From CAZCZU01 sp964503475 (GTDB taxonomy: Bacteria; Pseudomonadota; Zetaproteobacteria; Mariprofundales; Mariprofundaceae), in assembly GCA_964503475.1 (NCBI GenBank), contig CAZCZU010000003.1, forward strand, positions 1-64,000: 64,000 bases of DNA, read 5' to 3'. The position numbers and the translations under genes were made by a program. The first letter of the stretch is position 1; every line of letters starts with the position of its first letter. Shown in pieces: positions 1 through 9,302 of the stretch. The notes beneath the pieces were generated by a model that worked only from the letters and a program-made list of their open reading frames with translations, was not told the DNA's origin and searched no databases.

Positions 1-59
1 TGTGAGATGTGAGATGTGAGATGTGAGATGTGAGATGTGAGATGTGAGATGTGAGATGT
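1..59. repeat. Heptanucleotide tandem repeat (TGTGAGA)8
   Basis: Eight perfect copies of TGTGAGA run from the first base of the window and end in a partial unit. The array may continue to the left of the window. It lies in a non-coding stretch downstream of groEL. Perfect short tandem repeats of this kind are prone to slippage. No reading frame crosses it convincingly, so a phase-variation role cannot be supported here. Confidence 0.95.
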
Positions 60-180
60 AGTTGCGCCGGAACCATGCCACCCTCTCCACCCATGGACGG
101 GTGGCGGGCGAGCGGGTGAGCCCGTAAGCGACAAAAGTGCAGGAGGGCAGTTTGGACGGCCGAGGTCGCCCGAAGGGAGA

Positions 181-195
181 AAGGCAGGATGCCTT
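181..195. repeat. Small AGGCA-GGA-TGCCT hairpin, copy 1
   Basis: AAGGCA-GGA-TGCCTT is a perfect 6-bp stem with a three-base loop, followed by GAGTCAA. A relative at 9131-9145 keeps the loop and exchanges an A-T pair for a C-G pair, so the stem seems to matter. Function unknown. Confidence 0.6.
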
Positions 196-260
196 GAGTC
201 AAGCAGGACATGTGCCGCGCAGCGACCAAGACTGAAGGCAGGAGCCGGAAGTCGTTCTAA

Positions 261-297
261 ATAAAAAAACAAGGGCGACTCCGAAGAGCCACCCTTG
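261..297 (-). terminator. Decayed second copy of the groEL terminator
   Basis: On the minus strand this is CAAGGG...CCCTTG around a stem with two mismatches, followed by a T-rich tract (the A-tract at 261-269 on the plus strand). It is part of the direct repeat whose intact copy lies at 504-543. It may act as a back-up terminator for groEL, weaker because of the mismatches. Confidence 0.6.
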
Positions 298-310
298 CTG
301 TAAGGCCGAA

Positions 311-376
311 TTTGCCCGCCCAGGAGGGGCGGCAAATCCGTATCGCGTGAGCGATGAGGATTTGTGAGGCCGCAAA
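311..376 (-). repeat. Two-hairpin CTCACAAA element, copy 1
   Basis: Read on the minus strand: TTTTGCGG, CTCACAAATCC, a loop, GGATTTG, then a CCGCCC-CTCCT-GGGCGG hairpin. It has the same order and motifs as the copies at 2259-2315, 9171-9243 and 16111-16187. It lies downstream of groEL in the direction of groEL transcription. Confidence 0.7.
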
Positions 377-503
377 AGAGCCGGAGCCATGTCACTTCTC
401 CACCCATGGACGGGTGGCGGGCCGGCGAATAGCCGACCCGTAAGCGAAGGCGGACATGTGCCTCCGTAGCGACCAAGACTGAAGGCAGGAGCCGGAAGTC
501 GTT

Positions 504-543
504 CTAAATAAAAAACAAGGGCGGCCCCGAGAGGCCGCCCTTG
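504..543 (-). terminator. Rho-independent terminator of groES-groEL
   Basis: On the minus strand an 11-bp perfect stem (CAAGGGCGGCC with GGCCGCCCTTG) and six-base loop is followed directly by a T-rich run (the plus-strand A-tract 504-515). It begins 26 bases after the groEL stop codon, the expected place for the operon terminator. Confidence 0.93.
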
Positions 544-568
544 CAGACGTCACGGAAGTGACGGCGTG

Positions 569-2215
<1,647 letters not shown>

Positions 2216-2258
2216 CTCTTTTTCTCCTTATCGATATCGTTTGTTTTGCTTCGGACTT

Positions 2259-2315
2259 CCGGCCTTGGAGGGCCGGTAAATCCAGGGTTTGTGAGGAGGC
2301 GGTAAACGACGTTTT
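2259..2315 (-). repeat. Two-hairpin CTCACAAA element, copy 2 (groES-groEL spacer)
   Basis: In minus-strand reading: AAAACGTCGTTT, CTCACAAACC, GGATTTA, then a CCGGCC-CTCCAA-GGCCGG hairpin. It sits between groES and groEL and points along the operon. It shares motif order with copies at 311-376, 9171-9243 and 16111-16187. Its location means it is transcribed in the groESL mRNA, upstream of the groEL ribosome-binding site. Confidence 0.75.
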
Positions 2316-2358
2316 CCGCTTCCGTCTAAGTCAAAAGTTCAGGATGAACTTTGGCGTG

Positions 2359-2652
2359 TTACTCAATCACGCCAAGGATGTCGTCTTCGCGCATCATCAG
2401 GAACTCTTCGCCGTCCAGCTTGATTTCGGTGCCGGCATACTTGGAGAAGATCACACGATCGCCGGCCTTGACGTCCAGCGGACGCACATCGCCGTTCTCC
2501 AGGCTCTTGCCTTTGCCGGCTGCGATGATTTCGCCTTCCAGCGGCTTTTCCTTGGCCGTATCCGGAATGATGATGCCACCGGCGGACTTCTCTTCCTCTT
2601 CCAGGCGGCGGACAATTACACGGTCATGTAAAGGACGAACCTTTGTAGCCAT
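2359..2652 (-). CDS. groS: Co-chaperonin GroES (Hsp10)
   Basis: Heptameric lid of the GroEL chamber. The 97-residue product matches the family throughout: MATKVRPLHDRVIVRR at the N terminus, the mobile-loop region EEKSAGGIIIPDTAKEKP, and YAGTEIKLDGEEFLMMRE near the C terminus. The start has an AAGGAG site (minus strand, about 2664-2669). First gene of the groES-groEL operon; the promoter and CIRCE operator lie 140-200 bases upstream. Confidence 0.99.
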   Translation of the reverse strand: MATKVRPLHDRVIVRRLEEEEKSAGGIIIPDTAKEKPLEGEIIAAGKGKSLENGDVRPLDVKAGDRVIFSKYAGTEIKLDGEEFLMMREDDILGVIE

Positions 2653-2793
2653 CGTTTGTTTCTCCTTCTTGTGTGGTTTGAAACTGTTATATGGGAGCGC
2701 CCTTGCGGGTATTCAAGGCCCCCGTAGTAGCGTTTGTATGGGGGTGGCCCATGGGCGATTCAACCCCCTCTCCCGAATCGGATTCGTGCCAGC

Positions 2794-2820
2794 TTAGCAC
2801 TCCTTTCAGAAGAGTGCTAA
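2794..2820. promoter_or_regulatory. CIRCE operator (HrcA binding site)
   Basis: TTAGCACTC - nine bases - GAGTGCTAA, an exact match on both arms to the CIRCE consensus. It lies in the groES leader. HrcA repression of the groESL operon, relieved by heat shock, is the established role. hrcA itself is not in this window. Confidence 0.98.
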
Positions 2821-2847
2821 TGGTGGATCGGCAAAGGGCGTTGTCAA
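2817..2847 (-). promoter_or_regulatory. Probable sigma-70 promoter of groESL
   Basis: A perfect minus-strand -35 box TTGACA is at 2842-2847. The -10 region falls about 17-19 bases downstream and overlaps the outer arm of CIRCE (a weak CATTAG-like hexamer at 2817-2822). Overlap of the operator with the -10/start region is the usual arrangement for HrcA repression. The -10 is a poor match, so only the -35 is firm. Confidence 0.6.
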
Positions 2848-3056
2848 CCGGTTTGCAATGGCGTCATTCCATATAGGCATTAAATATATGGGGGATAATC
2901 GCACTGGAAATTGCCTCGACAACTTATTATGTTCCCTCGCCCTGCAAGGTGGGAGGCTGATGGATTGGCATCCTGCCGGGTATCAGTTGCGCGAAGGCCA
3001 TCCGTGGCCTGCATGGAAGCGCCGAATTGATCCACACTTCCCCTAGGAGAGACCCG

Positions 3057-3488
3057 ATGGATGCAAGAGAGAAGAAGGCAGCCGAGCTGGCCCTGAAAAA
3101 AGCGCGTGTCGCCCACCTGCGCTGGGTGGAGCGTGCCGAGGCGCTGGTTGCCGGCAGGGAGCTTGCGAAGGAGCAGGTGCCGGTCTTGCCGACAGCCTGT
3201 GAATTCGGCCAGTGGTACCATGGCGAAGGTAAGCAACTGATCATTCTCGGCTCCTATCAGGCGATTAAGCTGCCGCACGAAATGCTGCACTCCATTTACG
3301 CCCAGATCTTCGAGCTGCTGTTCGGCAAGGATACCCGCTCGACGCTGAGCAAGCTTTTCGGCTCCCGCAAGCAGTTGTGTGCTCAGCAGCGCGAGGAGGC
3401 GGAGAAGCTGCTGGTGAAGCTCAAGGGCCAGTCGAGCATCCTGCTGGAGGCGATCGATCGCCTGCTGGCCGATATCGAGGAGATGTAG
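3057..3488 (+). CDS. Stand-alone CZB (chemoreceptor zinc-binding) domain protein
   Basis: The 143-residue protein consists almost wholly of a CZB domain. It shows the helix with HLRW near residue 25, the CEFGQW signature near residue 47 and the later pair in LPHEMLH, which together give the three His and one Cys of the zinc site. CZB domains bind zinc and respond to redox or hypochlorous acid, usually at the end of chemoreceptors or diguanylate cyclases. Here there is no output domain, so it probably acts in trans. I chose ATG 3057 over an upstream in-frame start at 3027 because AGGAG lies 8 bases before it. The C-terminal half is helical and charged. A very small membrane-peptide gene follows. 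Confidence 0.8.
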   Translation: MDAREKKAAELALKKARVAHLRWVERAEALVAGRELAKEQVPVLPTACEFGQWYHGEGKQLIILGSYQAIKLPHEMLHSIYAQIFELLFGKDTRSTLSKLFGSRKQLCAQQREEAEKLLVKLKGQSSILLEAIDRLLADIEEM

Positions 3489-3495
3489 TCCCCCG

Positions 3496-3606
3496 ATGAG
3501 TACCGGCTGGAAAATCGGCATCGTCATCGCCGTGGTCGCCCTGCTGCTCATCGGTATCGAATTGCTGGTGGCCGATCACGTTGCCGGCCAGTTTTCCGGC
3601 CACTAG
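3496..3606 (+). CDS. 36-residue single-pass membrane peptide
   Basis: ATG at 3496 opens 36 codons ending TAG at 3604-3606. The product is MSTGWK, then a hydrophobic stretch of about 19 residues (IGIVIAVVALLLIGIELLV), then a short polar tail. It starts 8 bases after the CZB gene and is probably cotranscribed. No clear Shine-Dalgarno site is visible. A coherent transmembrane helix in a tiny frame beside an intact gene is suggestive but not proof of expression. No family recognised. Confidence 0.5.
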   Translation: MSTGWKIGIVIAVVALLLIGIELLVADHVAGQFSGH

Positions 3607-3678
3607 GCGGCGGATTTTTTCGGCCGCGCAATCCCTCTGAACAGGACCTCATTTTTGCTTCCCTGACCTTTTTGGCAG

Positions 3679-3695
3679 GGAGGCAGTTTGCCTCC
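3679..3695. promoter_or_regulatory. Perfect inverted repeat upstream of the GltD-like gene
   Basis: GGAGGCA-GTT-TGCCTCC, a 7-bp perfect stem in the 171-base spacer before the oxidoreductase gene. It could be a protein-binding palindrome or an mRNA hairpin. There is no T-run, so it is not a terminator. The rest of the spacer shows nothing I can name. Confidence 0.4.
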
Positions 3696-3777
3696 GGCTA
3701 CCGAAAACACCTTTTACACCGATGGAAATAGCAGGCAAAGTTCGCTACCCAATTCCAAGTTAGCGAGATCAGCACCT

Positions 3778-5424
3778 ATGGCCGAAAAAGACCTGACAGC
3801 CAGTCTGGACCTGACCAAACACGATTCCGGTACCGGCGCCCACCGCTCCCGTATCCCTGTGTACATGGATTTCCTGCCGCCCTGCAACCACGCTTGCCCG
3901 GCCGGCGAGGATATCCAGGCATGGCTGGCACTGGCCCAGGAGGGCAATTACGAGGCTGCCTGGCAGAAGCTGATCGAGGACAACCCATTCCCCGGTGTTC
4001 ATGGCCGGGTCTGTTACCACCCGTGTGAGAGCTCCTGTAACCGTGCCTACACCGATCAGGAGGTGAGCATCCATGCCGTGGAGCGCTTCCTGGGCGATCT
4101 GGCCATGGAGAAGGGCTGGGAGCCGCAGTTCGAGGCGAAGCCCGGCGGCAAGAAGGTGATGGTGATCGGCGCCGGCCCCTCCGGCCTTTCGGCAGCCTAC
4201 CATCTCACTCGCCTCGGGCATGAGGTGACCATCTTTGAGGCCGGCCCCGTCGCGGGCGGCATGATCCACTTCGGCATTCCCGCCTACCGCATGCCGCGCG
4301 AAGAGCTGGCGCGCGAGATCGCCCGTGTCGAAAAGATGGGTGTGAAGATTGTCTGCAATCATCGTGTTGAGGATGTGGCGGCCGAGAAGAAAAAGGGCGG
4401 TTTCGATGCCGTCTTTGTCGCAGTCGGCGCTCACCTCTCCAAGAAAATCGACATCCTGAGCCGCGATGCCGGCAAGATGATGGATGCGGTCAGCTTCCTG
4501 CGCGATGTCGATCGCGGCGAGGCGCCGAAGCTGGGTCGCCGCGTGGCCATCTACGGCGGCGGTAACACGGCCATGGATGCGGCGCGTACCGCCAAGCGAC
4601 TCGGGGCCGAGGAGGCGGTGATCATCTACCGCCGCGATCGAGCTAATATGGCCGCGCACGACTTCGAGGCCGACGAGGCGATCGAGGAGGGCGTGAAGAT
4701 CAACTGGCTGCGCACCATCAAAGAGATCGATGCCACTACCTTCACCGTCGAGGTGATGGAGCTGGACGACAATGGCCGTCCGCAGCCGACCGGCAAGTTC
4801 GAGAAGCTGGAGGCCGATGCCCTGATCCTGGCCGTGGGCCAGGATACCGATACCGGCTTTTTGAAGCATGTCGACGGCATCGAGTTCAACAAGGACGGTA
4901 CCGTCATTGTCAGCCCGAACATGATGACCGGAGCCGAAGGCATTTTCGCCGGCGGCGACATGGTGCCTTCCGAGCGCTCGGTGACCATCGCCACCGGTCA
5001 CGGCAAGAAGGCAGCACGCCATATCGATGCCTGGCTGCGCGGCGAGGCCTACGAGCCGGCCGAGAAGCACCCGATCATCAACCACGAGAAACTGCACCTC
5101 TGGTATCGCACTTCGGCACCGAAGCGGGCCCAGGGCGAGCTGCCGGTCGAGGATCGCCTCGGCGGCTTCGACGAGATCCTGCAGGGCCTCTCCGAGAAGG
5201 AGGCGCTGTTCGAGGCCAAGCGCTGCCTCTCCTGCGGCAACTGCTTCGAGTGCGATGGCTGCTACGGCTCCTGTCCGGAGGATGCTGTGATCAAGCTCGG
5301 CAAGGGCAATCGCTACAAGTACGACTACGAGAAGTGCACCGGCTGTGCGGTCTGCTACGAGCAGTGCCCCTGCCATGCCATCGATATGGTCCAGGAAGAA
5401 AATGTTGCGGGTGAACAGGAATGA
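3778..5424 (+). CDS. GltD-like NADPH/Fe-S oxidoreductase with C-terminal ferredoxin clusters
   Basis: Flavin- and Fe-S-dependent oxidoreductase of the glutamate-synthase small-subunit family, 548 residues. Near residue 35 the PCNHACPAG motif begins the N-terminal Fe-S domain. An FAD-binding GAGPSG lies near 131 and an NAD(P)-binding GGGNTAMDAA near 259. Two ferredoxin-like clusters follow: an irregular Cys-rich one near 480-500 and CTGCAVCYEQCP near 520. The last part resembles the PorD/delta ferredoxin subunit of pyruvate oxidoreductases. The stop overlaps the nifJ start (ATGA), so the two products are probably made together. A likely job is electron exchange between NAD(P)H, ferredoxin and NifJ. 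ATG 3778 was preferred to an upstream TTG (3688), although its ribosome site is weak. Confidence 0.88.
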   Translation: MAEKDLTASLDLTKHDSGTGAHRSRIPVYMDFLPPCNHACPAGEDIQAWLALAQEGNYEAAWQKLIEDNPFPGVHGRVCYHPCESSCNRAYTDQEVSIHAVERFLGDLAMEKGWEPQFEAKPGGKKVMVIGAGPSGLSAAYHLTRLGHEVTIFEAGPVAGGMIHFGIPAYRMPREELAREIARVEKMGVKIVCNHRVEDVAAEKKKGGFDAVFVAVGAHLSKKIDILSRDAGKMMDAVSFLRDVDRGEAPKLGRRVAIYGGGNTAMDAARTAKRLGAEEAVIIYRRDRANMAAHDFEADEAIEEGVKINWLRTIKEIDATTFTVEVMELDDNGRPQPTGKFEKLEADALILAVGQDTDTGFLKHVDGIEFNKDGTVIVSPNMMTGAEGIFAGGDMVPSERSVTIATGHGKKAARHIDAWLRGEAYEPAEKHPIINHEKLHLWYRTSAPKRAQGELPVEDRLGGFDEILQGLSEKEALFEAKRCLSCGNCFECDGCYGSCPEDAVIKLGKGNRYKYDYEKCTGCAVCYEQCPCHAIDMVQEENVAGEQE

Positions 5425-8400
5425 GCAAGAGCCAGGATAACAAGGTCAAACAGGCTGCGATCGACGGCGGCCACGCCGTTGCCCATGTCGCTTATCGGGT
5501 CAGTGAGGTCGCTTCGATCTACCCGATCACCCCCTCCTCCGATATGGCCGAGCAGTGCGATATCTGGTCCGCCCAGGGCAAGAAGAACATCTTCGGCACT
5601 GTGCCGGATGTGATTGAGATGCAGTCCGAGGGCGGTGCAGCCGGTACCGCGCACGGTGCGCTGCAGGCCGGTGCCCTGACCACCACCTTCACCGCTTCGC
5701 AGGGTCTGCTGTTGATGATCCCGAACATGTACAAGATCGCAGGTGAGCTCACCTCGACCGTGTTCCATGTGGCGGCCCGCTCCATTGCCGCCCAGGCGCT
5801 CTCCATCTTCGGCGATCACCAGGATGTGATGGCTGCCCGCGCAACCGGCTGGGCCATGCTTGCATCGAACTCGGTGCAGGAGGCGCACGATGCGGCCCTG
5901 ATCACGCACGCAGCCACCCTGAAAGCGCGTATTCCGTTCATCAACTTCTTCGATGGCTTCCGCACCTCGCACGAGATCAACAAGATCGAAGTGCTTCCGG
6001 ATGAGGTGATCCGCGCCATGATCGACGATGAGCTGGTCTATGCCCATCGTGCCCGGGCCCTGAACCCGAACAACCCCTTTATTCGCGGCACGGCCCAGAA
6101 TCCGGATGTCTACTTCCAGGGGCGCGAGTCGGCCAACAAGTTCTACGATGCCGTGCCCGGGATCGTGCAGGAGACGATGGACGAGCTGGCCGCGCATACC
6201 GGCCGCCAGTACAAGCTGTTCGATTACCATGGCGAACCTGACGCCGAGCATGTGGTCATCATGATGGGGTCCGGCGTGCAGACGGTCGAGGAGACCATCA
6301 AGGCGCTGAAGGCCCAGGGTGACAAGCGCAAGCTGGGCGTCATCAATGTACGCCTGTTCCGTCCCTTCTCGGCTGCCCATCTCGGTGCCGCACTGCCGCA
6401 GACGGTCAAGTCGGTGGCGGTACTCGACCGTACCAAGGAGCCGGGTGCAAGTGGCGAGCCGCTTTACCAGGATGTGGTGGCCTCGATGGCCGAGCTGGTG
6501 GCCGATGACGCCTTCCCGCACATGCCGCGCATTGTCGGCGGCCGTTACGGCCTCTCTTCCAAGGAGTTCACCCCGGCCATGGCCAAGGCGGTGTTCGACA
6601 ATCTGGCCACCGAGAAGCCGAAGAATCACTTCACCGTCGGCATCAACGACGATGTGACCCACACCAGCATCGACTACGACCCGGCCTTCAACATCGAGCC
6701 TTCAAGCGTCACCCGCGCCCTCTTCTTCGGCCTCGGTTCGGACGGTACCGTCTCGGCCAACAAGAACAGCATCAAGATCATCGGCGACAACACCGACCTC
6801 TTCTGCCAGGGCTATTTCGTTTACGACTCCAAGAAGGCGGGCTCGCACACCATCTCGCATCTGCGCTTCGGCCCCGATCCGATCCGGGCGCCGTACCTGA
6901 TCGAGTCGGCCAACTTCATCGCCTGCCACAAGTACAACTTCATCCGCCAGGTGGAGCTGCTGAAGAGCGCTGCCAAGGGTGCCGTATTCCTGCTCAACAG
7001 CCCGGTGGCGGCAGACAAGGTCTGGGATGACCTTCCGAGCTCGGTGCAGCAGGCGATCATCGACAAGGGCATCCGTTTCTATGTCATCGATGCCTCGACC
7101 GTGGCCCGCGATGCCGGCATGGGTCGCCGCATCAACACCATCATGCAGACCTGCTTCTTCGCGCTCTCCGGTGTATTGCCGCGCGATGAGGCGATCGCCC
7201 AGATCAAGAAGGCGATTGAGAAAACCTATTCGCACAAGGGCATGAATGTCGTTGAGCTGAACTTCAAGGCGGTGGATGCAGCTCTTGATCACCTGCATGA
7301 GGTGCAGGTGCCGGCAGCTATCTCCGCCACGCACGACATGGATGCCGTGGTATCGAGCAAGGCACCGGAGTTTGTGCAGCAGGTGACCGCACCGATGCTG
7401 GCCGGCCACGGTGATGAGCTGCCGGTATCGATGCTGCCGGTCGACGGTACCTACCCTTCCGGTACGGCCCAGTGGGAGAAGCGCAACGTGGCCGACTTCG
7501 TGCCGAAGTGGGAGCCGGATCTCTGTATCCAGTGCGGCAACTGCTCGTTCGTCTGCCCGCACAGTGTCATCCGCGCCAAGTTCTACCACGAGTCGATGCT
7601 CGATGACGCACCGGAATCGTTCCAGTCCGCCCCCGTTTCGGCGCGCGGTTTCCCGGAGACCAAGTACACGCTGCAGATCTATCTCGAGGACTGCACCGGC
7701 TGTGAGATGTGTGTGAACGCATGTCCGGCTCTGGATCCCGAGGACAACAGCCGCAAGGCGATCAACATGAGTGCCAAGCAGCCGCAGATGGAGGATGGCA
7801 AAAAGAATATCGAGTTCTTCGAAACCATCCCGGCCAACGATCGCGCCAATATTGATTACTCGTCGGTGCGCGGTACCCAGTTCCTGGAGCCGCTGTTCGA
7901 GTTCTCCGGTGCCTGTGCCGGCTGTGGCGAGACCCCTTACGTGCGTCTGCTGACCCAGCTCTTCGGTCCGCGCCTGCTGGTGGCCAATGCCACCGGCTGT
8001 TCGTCGATCTACGGCGGCAACCTGCCGGCCACACCATGGACCAAGAACAAGGATGGCCGCGGTCCTGCCTGGTCCAACTCGCTGTTCGAGGACAATGCCG
8101 AGTTTGGTCTCGGCATGCGTATGGCGGCCGACCATCACATGCACATCGCCATGGATCAGCTCAAGGAGCTGGCCCCGATGCTGGGCGACGATTTCGTTGA
8201 TTCGATTATCCATGCCGACCAGACGATCGGTTCGGAGATCAACAAGCAGCGCGCCCGTGTCGAGGAGCTGAAGCACAAGCTGAAGGGGATCGCCGATCCG
8301 CGTGCCGCCAACCTGATTTCGGTGATCGATCACCTGGTCCGCCGCAGCGTCTGGCTGCTGGGCGGTGATGGCTGGGCCTACGATATCGGCTCTGCCGGTC

Positions 8401-9011
8401 TCGACCATGCCCTGGCAAGTGGCCGCAACATCAACGTGCTGGTGCTCGATACCGAGGTCTACTCCAACACCGGTGGCCAGGCCTCCAAGTCGACGCCGGT
8501 GGGTGCCACGGCCAAGTTCGCCTCGGCCGGTAAGCCGGTGGGCAAGAAGGATCTGGCCCTGCAGGCCATCTCCTACGGCAATGTGTATGTGGCTCGTGTC
8601 GCCATGGGTGCCAACCCGCAGCAGACGCTGCTGGCCATGCGCGAGGCCGAGGATTATCCGGGGCCGTCGATTATTCTTGCGTATAGTCACTGCATCGCGC
8701 ACGGCATCGACATGACCCAGGGCCTGCACCAGCAGGATATGGCAGTCGCCTCCGGCTACTGGCCGCTGATCCGTTACAACCCGGCCCTGCGCCGGGCCGG
8801 CAAGCGCCCGTTCGTGCTCGATTCGCCGACGCCGACCATGAAGCTGAAGGACTACGCCTACACCGAGATGCGTTACAAGCTGCTGCAGCGCAGCCATCCG
8901 GAAGAGGCGGAGCACATGATGCAGATGGCTCAGGAAGCGGTGGATCTGCGCTGGTCCACCTATGAGCACATGGCCAACCAGGACCCGGCCGAGTTCGTGC
9001 CGGTGGCCTAA
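5421..9011 (+). CDS. nifJ: Pyruvate:ferredoxin (flavodoxin) oxidoreductase
   Basis: Single-chain pyruvate oxidoreductase of 1196 residues, normal for the homodimeric NifJ type. It interconverts pyruvate plus CoA with acetyl-CoA, CO2 and reduced ferredoxin. It begins with the TPP-binding alpha-type domain (YPITPSSDMAE near residue 35). Two [4Fe-4S] motifs follow, CIQCGNCSFVCP near 702 and CTGCEMCVNACP near 757. Then come CAGCGETPY near 834, for the proximal cluster, and the pyrimidine-binding GGDGWAYDIG near 981 with NTGGQASKSTP after it. Translation is coupled to the preceding GltD-like gene by a 4-base overlap. The window also encodes a PDH complex, so the cell has both oxidative and ferredoxin-linked routes between pyruvate and acetyl-CoA. 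Confidence 0.97.
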   Translation: MSKSQDNKVKQAAIDGGHAVAHVAYRVSEVASIYPITPSSDMAEQCDIWSAQGKKNIFGTVPDVIEMQSEGGAAGTAHGALQAGALTTTFTASQGLLLMIPNMYKIAGELTSTVFHVAARSIAAQALSIFGDHQDVMAARATGWAMLASNSVQEAHDAALITHAATLKARIPFINFFDGFRTSHEINKIEVLPDEVIRAMIDDELVYAHRARALNPNNPFIRGTAQNPDVYFQGRESANKFYDAVPGIVQETMDELAAHTGRQYKLFDYHGEPDAEHVVIMMGSGVQTVEETIKALKAQGDKRKLGVINVRLFRPFSAAHLGAALPQTVKSVAVLDRTKEPGASGEPLYQDVVASMAELVADDAFPHMPRIVGGRYGLSSKEFTPAMAKAVFDNLATEKPKNHFTVGINDDVTHTSIDYDPAFNIEPSSVTRALFFGLGSDGTVSANKNSIKIIGDNTDLFCQGYFVYDSKKAGSHTISHLRFGPDPIRAPYLIESANFIACHKYNFIRQVELLKSAAKGAVFLLNSPVAADKVWDDLPSSVQQAIIDKGIRFYVIDASTVARDAGMGRRINTIMQTCFFALSGVLPRDEAIAQIKKAIEKTYSHKGMNVVELNFKAVDAALDHLHEVQVPAAISATHDMDAVVSSKAPEFVQQVTAPMLAGHGDELPVSMLPVDGTYPSGTAQWEKRNVADFVPKWEPDLCIQCGNCSFVCPHSVIRAKFYHESMLDDAPESFQSAPVSARGFPETKYTLQIYLEDCTGCEMCVNACPALDPEDNSRKAINMSAKQPQMEDGKKNIEFFETIPANDRANIDYSSVRGTQFLEPLFEFSGACAGCGETPYVRLLTQLFGPRLLVANATGCSSIYGGNLPATPWTKNKDGRGPAWSNSLFEDNAEFGLGMRMAADHHMHIAMDQLKELAPMLGDDFVDSIIHADQTIGSEINKQRARVEELKHKLKGIADPRAANLISVIDHLVRRSVWLLGGDGWAYDIGSAGLDHALASGRNINVLVLDTEVYSNTGGQASKSTPVGATAKFASAGKPVGKKDLALQAISYGNVYVARVAMGANPQQTLLAMREAEDYPGPSIILAYSHCIAHGIDMTQGLHQQDMAVASGYWPLIRYNPALRRAGKRPFVLDSPTPTMKLKDYAYTEMRYKLLQRSHPEEAEHMMQMAQEAVDLRWSTYEHMANQDPAEFVPVA

Positions 9012-9024
9012 GGCTGTACCAGAC

Positions 9025-9056
9025 GAAAGGGGCGCTTCGGCGCCCCTTTCTCGTTT
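9025..9056 (+). terminator. Rho-independent terminator of nifJ
   Basis: GAAAGGGGCGC-TTCG-GCGCCCCTTTC: an 11-bp perfect stem with a stable TTCG tetraloop, then TCGTTT. It begins 13 bases after the nifJ stop codon. Confidence 0.92.
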
Positions 9057-9073
9057 GAAACTGATTGTTTGGC

Positions 9074-9096
9074 CTCCTGCCACCATCTGGCAGGAG
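9074..9096. repeat. Intergenic hairpin CTCCTGCCA/TGGCAGGAG
   Basis: A perfect 9-bp stem with a five-base loop in the nifJ-sthA spacer. A similar GGCCTCCTGCCA sequence with a longer, bulged stem occurs at about 16071-16100 in the pdhC-lpd spacer. In both places it precedes the two-hairpin CTCACAAA element, so these look like parts of one composite intergenic repeat. Confidence 0.6.
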
Positions 9097-9130
9097 AGCC
9101 AGATGGGACGGTACGGCCGCCATCAGGTGA

Positions 9131-9145
9131 ACGGCAGGATGCCGT
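9131..9145. repeat. Small GGCA-GGA-TGCC hairpin, copy 2
   Basis: ACGGCA-GGA-TGCCGT followed by GAATCAA. Compared with 181-195 (AAGGCA-GGA-TGCCTT, then GAGTCAA), one stem pair is exchanged while pairing and loop are kept. Confidence 0.6.
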
Positions 9146-9170
9146 GAATCAAAAATCAGTACGTCATCAC

Positions 9171-9243
9171 AAAGCGCGGTTTTGCGATGACTCACAAAAT
9201 CAGGCCCTACGTTCCTGATTTTGGCAGCCCATCCCTGGGCTGC
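9171..9243 (+). repeat. Two-hairpin CTCACAAA element, copy 3 (nifJ-sthA spacer)
   Basis: AAAGCGCGGTTTTGCG, then CTCAC, then stem 1 (AAAATCAGG 9196-9204 with CCTGATTTT 9214-9222), then stem 2 (GCAGCCCA 9224-9231 with TGGGCTGC 9236-9243). It lies after the nifJ terminator and 60 bases before sthA, pointing the same way. It would therefore be in an sthA leader if transcription starts upstream of it. Confidence 0.75.
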
Positions 9244-9302
9244 GCTTTAGCTCTGCATGGAGCGGCATTTGCGACTAAGCTGCATCCGTCAGGAGGGGAT
9301 AG

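Larger units (their letters stand above)
60..503. other. Gene-free region downstream of groEL with duplicated modules
   Basis: No credible gene is present. The stretch holds two related modules, 67-297 and 381-543. Each contains a CCACCC-N6-GGGTGG hairpin (87-104 and 400-417). Each also contains a long direct repeat beginning GGACATGTGCC (206-297 and 452-543) that ends in a groEL-proximal terminator. Between the modules, 311-376 holds a minus-strand copy of the two-hairpin element described separately. A 63-codon minus-strand frame at 199-390 is made of these repeats and is not taken as a gene. Confidence 0.8.

Noticed and set aside
1..59. CRISPR or telomere-like array at the window start
   Set aside because: A 7-base unit without spacers is a microsatellite.
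199..390. 63-codon minus-strand frame downstream of groEL
   Set aside because: Runs through terminator stems and the repeat element. No ribosome site or conservation is evident.
3769..9086. Long minus-strand frames (435-794 codons) opposite the GltD-like gene and nifJ
   Set aside because: The sense strand encodes well-known, complete enzymes. The antisense frames have no motifs and arise from codon bias.
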